DNA of 32,212 nucleotides from contig JBBTWV010000004.1 in assembly GCA_038062615.1 (NCBI GenBank), positions 1 through 32,212 on the forward strand, in the 5' to 3' direction. The stretch's first letter is position 1. Every line of letters begins with the position of its first letter. Source of the stretch: JBBTWV01 sp038062615 (GTDB lineage: Bacteria > Patescibacteriota > Gracilibacteria > UBA1369 > UM-FILTER-53-11). The notes under the pieces were generated by a model. It made no database searches. It was not told where the DNA came from and saw nothing but the letters and a program-made list of their open reading frames with translations. Both the position numbers and the translations under genes were made by a program. Below are positions 29,058-32,212 of this stretch, one piece after another.

Positions 29058-30369
29058 GCCAGGCCGAGCCGTCGAGGCGAGGCTACTAACAATTAATGCG
29101 CCAAAGGCGCAACCTCATGAGGTTTTTGAATCCCTTCGAGCTCAAGGCAAGGAGGTGGTTTTGTTGGAGAGTGGAAATGATGTAGGAAATTCTGCTTTGG
29201 GATGGACGTTTGTGGGTGTGGTAAATCGCGATATAAAAGTTCCGAAGGGTGAGGCGGGGCTCATTTTTATGAGGGATTATATCCGCAAGCATAAGCGGAA
29301 AAAGAAAAATGCCGAGCCGCCATTTACAGGAGGATTTGTGGGGTTTTTGAGTTATGAGTGGGAGCCTTATTTTGTATATGTAGATGAGGTTATGGCTTTC
29401 CAGCGGCGCGGCAGTCCGTGTCTCATTTTTGTCGCCGACGACCCGCATATCGCTCGGTCTAACATGTACGACCTCGCGATGACCAGCCCATACATGATGG
29501 GCTGGTCGCGGGTCAAAACGGCTACAAAAATGTATCCACGGACTGCCGCGCCGAAATCAAATATTTCACTCAGTATGTATCTTCAAAAAATCGCTCAAAT
29601 AAAAGAATATCTCGCCGCTGGAGAAACCTACCAGGTGAACTTTTCGCAAAAATTCCAGACTCCTTATGGCGGCGACGCTTTTGAGCTTTATAAAAAAGTA
29701 ACCGCCATAAATCCTTCTCCGTTTCAGTTTTTTTTGGAAACCAAGGATTTTGCGGTGATCTCAAACTCACCCGAAAGGCTTATGAAGTTGAAGGGAAATA
29801 TTATTGAGACAAAGCCGATTAAAGGCACTATGCCGCGTGGGAAAAATCCAAAAGAGGATGCAGTGAACATCAAAAAACTTTTGGCCAGCGCCAAGGAGCG
29901 CGCTGAGCTAGAGATGATTGTGGACTTGGCCCGGAACGATATCGGAAAGATCTGCCGTCCCGGGACGGTAAAGGTTACAGAGTTGCGTGCCGTGGAAAAA
30001 TATTCGCATGTCATTCATACATCAGCAACTATTCGCGGAAAAATGCAGAAGGGAAGGGATTGGTTGGATGCCCTCCATGCGCTTTTTCCTGGCGGCTCGG
30101 TGACAGGTTGTCCAAAAAAACGCACGATGGAAATTATAAAAAAACTTGAAGGTGAGCCTCGCGGCGTGTACTGCGGCAGTGCCGGCTACATTGATCTTTC
30201 CGGCGACTGCGATTTTAATATTATGATTCGCACGCTCTGGCTCGACAAAAAAACGCATCAACTTTCGTTCCGTTCCGGCGGTGGAATTGTGGTGGACTCG
30301 GATCCGGAAAAAGAATACGCAGAAACCATGCACAAGTCGCAGGCGCTTATGAGCGCAGTGGCCTCTTAG
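29032..30369 (+). CDS. pabB: Aminodeoxychorismate synthase component I, with two element insertions
   Basis: The C-terminal chorismate-binding domain is complete: GETYQVNFSQKF, SNSPERLMKL, PIKGTMPRG (the catalytic Lys in PIKGT marks PabB rather than TrpE), GSVTGCPKKRTMEII, GVYCGSAGYI, SFRSGGGIVVDSDPEKEY. It makes aminodeoxychorismate from chorismate for folate synthesis. The start is uncertain. Homology begins at PHEVFESLRAQG, but the only ATG in frame is 29032, inside ndk, and the intervening codons are translated repeat element (copy 4). A TTG at 29161 after AAGGAGG would cut off conserved residues. A 150-bp palindromic element (29404-29553) adds exactly 50 codons in frame. No pabA or pabC is in the window. 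Confidence 0.88.
   Translation: MTKLREIDRPGRAVEARLLTINAPKAQPHEVFESLRAQGKEVVLLESGNDVGNSALGWTFVGVVNRDIKVPKGEAGLIFMRDYIRKHKRKKKNAEPPFTGGFVGFLSYEWEPYFVYVDEVMAFQRRGSPCLIFVADDPHIARSNMYDLAMTSPYMMGWSRVKTATKMYPRTAAPKSNISLSMYLQKIAQIKEYLAAGETYQVNFSQKFQTPYGGDAFELYKKVTAINPSPFQFFLETKDFAVISNSPERLMKLKGNIIETKPIKGTMPRGKNPKEDAVNIKKLLASAKERAELEMIVDLARNDIGKICRPGTVKVTELRAVEKYSHVIHTSATIRGKMQKGRDWLDALHALFPGGSVTGCPKKRTMEIIKKLEGEPRGVYCGSAGYIDLSGDCDFNIMIRTLWLDKKTHQLSFRSGGGIVVDSDPEKEYAETMHKSQALMSAVAS
29060..29116 (+). repeat. Structured repeat element, copy 4, read into pabB
   Basis: CAGGCCGAGCCG is followed by GGCTACTAACAATTAA, the stem TGCGCC-AAA-GGCGCA (29097-29111) and ACCTC. In the pabB frame it reads as ...LLTINAPKAQP..., so the element forms the N-terminal region of the protein or replaces the original start. 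Confidence 0.65.
29404..29553 (+). repeat. 150-bp nested palindromic element inserted in frame in pabB
   Basis: Outer arms are CGGCGCGGCAGTCCGTG (29404-29420) and its exact complement (29537-29553). Next arms are CATTTTTGT / ACAAAAATG (29424-29432 / 29524-29532), then GACCCGC / GCGGGTC (29440-29446 / 29508-29514). Inside are two hairpins: ATCGC-TC-GGTC / GACC-TC-GCGAT (29449-29480) and GACCAGCCCAT / ATGGGCTGGTC (29481-29507). The element is exactly 50 codons, has no stop in the pabB frame, and separates the N-terminal beta part from the conserved core. Confidence 0.8.
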
Positions 30370-30835
30370 CTCCTTTTAAATGGCCATCAGTCATTACTTC
30401 AAGGTGCATAAAGCCTGTTGGTCTAAAAACAAGTAGCAACACCTCATTTCCCCGTTGCTCCACAACGCATGCCGTAAAATATGTCCCCCAAGGGAATTCG
30501 CGCTCAAACATAGCCGATGGTACCAGCCCAAATAGCTCTTTGTCATAACTCTTAACAAGTTGTATGAAGATATCTTTTGGAATTTTTTCATCAATATGTA
30601 TAGGGACTTTTCGTAGCCATGCCTCCTCGATTTTTGAGGAAAAAGCGGTTCTGTAGCCAGCAATTTGCGCTTCTGGATTGGTGGTGGTTGCTGGACTGAC
30701 TGCTAATCGGCGCTGCACGGCCGCTACTACCAAACTCAGCTCCCCACTATCCAACTCTCTTGTTGCGGGTGGTTTTTCATCGTGAGCTGCATTTTGGCCA
30801 TCTTCGGGTTCGACATTTTTACTTCTTGGATCCAT
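30347..30835 (-). CDS. Hypothetical protein
   Basis: 162 residues; not recognised. The N-terminal 45 residues are polar and probably disordered (SKNVEPEDGQNAAHDEKPPA). The rest looks like a small alpha/beta domain with KIPKDIFIQLVKSYDKELFG and strands FTACVVEQRGNEVLLLVFRP. No signal peptide. A GTGACA-17-TAGTAT promoter on the minus strand (30858-30886) overlaps the end of the upstream gene. The 3' end overlaps pabB by 23 bp in convergent orientation. Confidence 0.6.
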   Translation of the reverse strand: MDPRSKNVEPEDGQNAAHDEKPPATRELDSGELSLVVAAVQRRLAVSPATTTNPEAQIAGYRTAFSSKIEEAWLRKVPIHIDEKIPKDIFIQLVKSYDKELFGLVPSAMFEREFPWGTYFTACVVEQRGNEVLLLVFRPTGFMHLEVMTDGHLKGAKRPLRS

Positions 30836-30882
30836 AATGATGCGTTGAGTTCATATCATACTAGCATATTTTACATAATATG

Positions 30883-32109
30883 TCACCCAATTCGCCATAG
30901 GTTTTTTATCACTACATCTGCCTGATGTATCCAGGGTACAATTTTTTCAAAAATTCCTTTCCATTCATCATCCGTAAGATTTGGGAAAATTTCTCTGACG
31001 GTGTCCTCTAGAATTTCACCATCGGTGAAGCCATTTTTTACAAGAATGTAACAAGCAAACCAAAGGGGTCCTTTTTGGGTGTGAAGAGTTTGAATATCCA
31101 TCTGGTCTAAAGCGTCGAGCATGCTTTTTGTCCGCATAGATTCCGGAGTGGGGCATGCTTCATCCATACGATACCGCGGTGCACAAACTTGGAATCGCGG
31201 TGGCTTTAAATCAACACGGTATCCGTTTTCCCTAAGTACTTCAGCTATGGCATGAGCAATCTCGCGTGTTATTTGGCGGAAAATAGGAACAAATGTTACT
31301 CCGGATTTGTTGTTGCCTGTAAGGCTATCGGGAACCAGTGACGGCATATTCAAAAACATTTTTCCACCTTGCACCATTTGCGGCAGAAGATCAGCCATTA
31401 AAAGGTGAATGTACAAGTCTGGAATCTCATCCACTTCAACATGTCCAGCTTGAAATGATGGTATGACGTCTAAATTTTGGGGAGAGAAAAGTAAGGCTAT
31501 GCGGTCATTAAGAGGAATGTCGAAAGAATGAAAGGCATCTTCTACAAGAAAATTTTCTTCATGAAGCTCAGCCACGGCTTCTGCAAATAATGTTTCATAA
31601 ACCGTGCCCTTCGTCCTCAATAATTCAGTTGCCAAAAAAAGTTTTGGGCATCGGAGTCTTAATCGATCTAGTGAGATATTCAGTCTTTTACAAAAATTGA
31701 TGACCGTTGGAAGATTTCTGACAAGAGGGCCATCGATAACCACCAAGCCTTCCTTGGGAAATGTTTCAGCACTGATGGCGCTAAAACATTGAATGACTTC
31801 CGGAGTAGAAATGGACTTTCTCTCATCTAAATTGGGATATTCCGTGAGCATGCGATAAATGCTGTGCAACAAAGCGAGGGTAGGTTTCTGATGATTTTTG
31901 GTAAGGGCGCCGATGATATTGAGAAAAAGACCTCCGTGATGGGGATCACTCCAGTTAACATCACGTTTTAATAGCTCAAAAAAATACAGGCTCACGGCGG
32001 CGTCATCTTCGTCATAGAGTCCTAGATCGGGAAGAGACTGCGTAACAGCAAGGCGAGGATTGGCAACCATCGCTTCTATCTCGCGCGGTCTGGCTTCGGG
32101 GGTTTCCAT
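30883..32109 (-). CDS. Hypothetical cytoplasmic protein
   Basis: 408 residues from METPEARPREIEAM; not recognised. It is largely alpha-helical, with repeated amphipathic helices (SLYFFELLKRDVNW, LALLHSIYRMLTEYP, PDLYIHLLMADLLPQMV). A Trp-rich C-terminus (DDEWKGIFEKIVPWIHQADV) ends in NLWRIG. There is no signal, membrane helix or catalytic motif. The frame is open to a TTG at 32154, but a promoter covers that point, so ATG 32109 is taken as the start. Confidence 0.6.
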   Translation of the reverse strand: METPEARPREIEAMVANPRLAVTQSLPDLGLYDEDDAAVSLYFFELLKRDVNWSDPHHGGLFLNIIGALTKNHQKPTLALLHSIYRMLTEYPNLDERKSISTPEVIQCFSAISAETFPKEGLVVIDGPLVRNLPTVINFCKRLNISLDRLRLRCPKLFLATELLRTKGTVYETLFAEAVAELHEENFLVEDAFHSFDIPLNDRIALLFSPQNLDVIPSFQAGHVEVDEIPDLYIHLLMADLLPQMVQGGKMFLNMPSLVPDSLTGNNKSGVTFVPIFRQITREIAHAIAEVLRENGYRVDLKPPRFQVCAPRYRMDEACPTPESMRTKSMLDALDQMDIQTLHTQKGPLWFACYILVKNGFTDGEILEDTVREIFPNLTDDEWKGIFEKIVPWIHQADVVIKNLWRIG

Positions 32110-32125
32110 AGGTTGGGAAGGTGAT

Positions 32126-32154
32126 AATTTACGTGTTTTGTGCCATTTTGTCAA
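32126..32154 (-). promoter_or_regulatory. Promoter of the 30883-32109 gene
   Basis: On the minus strand a perfect TTGACA (32149-32154), 17 bp, TAAATT (32126-32131). The ATG is 16 bases past the -10 box, giving a leader of about ten bases. Confidence 0.65.
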
Positions 32155-32212
32155 TCATATTCTAACCTGATCTTCGGGTACAATATGGCGGATGGTTGTG
32201 TATTTAAACGGA

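Noticed and set aside
22296..32154. Overlapping long antisense frames such as those within ftsI (23368-23916) and AbiEii (2296-2682)
   Set aside because: They are shadows of recognised genes, with no promoter or family support.
1..32212. CRISPR array, prophage or IS element
   Set aside because: No regularly spaced direct repeats, no transposase or integrase and no phage structural genes were seen.
1..32212. DGR template repeat for the candidate variable region
   Set aside because: No A-rich near-copy of 4093-4200 was noticed on either strand; it may lie outside the window.

Overview
The window looks like part of the chromosome of a bacterium with a small genome, most probably from the Candidate Phyla Radiation (Patescibacteria). 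This is an inference. It rests on single-copy housekeeping genes scattered among many short hypothetical and secreted proteins, weak use of Shine-Dalgarno sites, several genes whose -10 box sits only 6-8 bases before the start codon, an SLH/beta-propeller surface protein, a nickel superoxide dismutase operon, and an intron-bearing tRNA. Stop codons behave as in the standard code. No rRNA, CRISPR array, transposase or prophage block was seen.

Layout. 0-1.6 kb: minus-strand operon VOC protein - EngB GTPase - YgjP-like metallopeptidase. 1.6-4.6 kb: accessory island with an AbiE toxin-antitoxin pair and its palindromic operator, a diversity-generating-retroelement (DGR)-like target gene carrying an in-frame amber codon, and a nuclease remnant that stops exactly at the 3' end of tRNA-Ser(GGA). 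4.7-8.1 kb: hypothetical protein, bL28, a membrane-anchored HEITH putative metalloprotease and a site-2 protease. 8.1-9.3 kb: tRNA-Thr(GGU) split by a 208-nt group I intron, overlapped by a LAGLIDADG-type ORF, then a gene-free structured stretch. 9.3-14.3 kb: bL33, a DUF3352-like protein, an SLH/beta-propeller surface protein and an orphan XRE regulator. 14.3-15.4 kb: a short promoter-terminator unit, then sodN-sodX. 15.4-18.6 kb (minus): frameshifted lactate dehydrogenase, uracil-DNA glycosylase and a secreted ZU5-like protein. 18.8-21.7 kb: two surface proteins, then tRNA-Trp. 22-27.6 kb: PBP2/FtsI, an M16 peptidase and hypotheticals. 27.6-28.4 kb: Phd/PIN toxin-antitoxin pair. 28.6-30.4 kb: ndk and pabB. 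30.3-32.2 kb: two unknown minus-strand genes.

The most unusual content is a set of palindromic elements. A 150-bp, exactly 50-codon, nested inverted repeat lies in frame inside pabB, reminiscent of Rickettsia palindromic elements. A second family, with core TAATAAATTAATGC - stem - GCAACCTTT, occurs four times plus one partial copy. Its stems differ in sequence but keep their pairing, and one copy is read into the N-terminal region of pabB. Together with the tRNA-Thr intron, the DGR-like gene and the broken ldh and nuclease genes, these point to a genome shaped by small selfish elements and gene decay.
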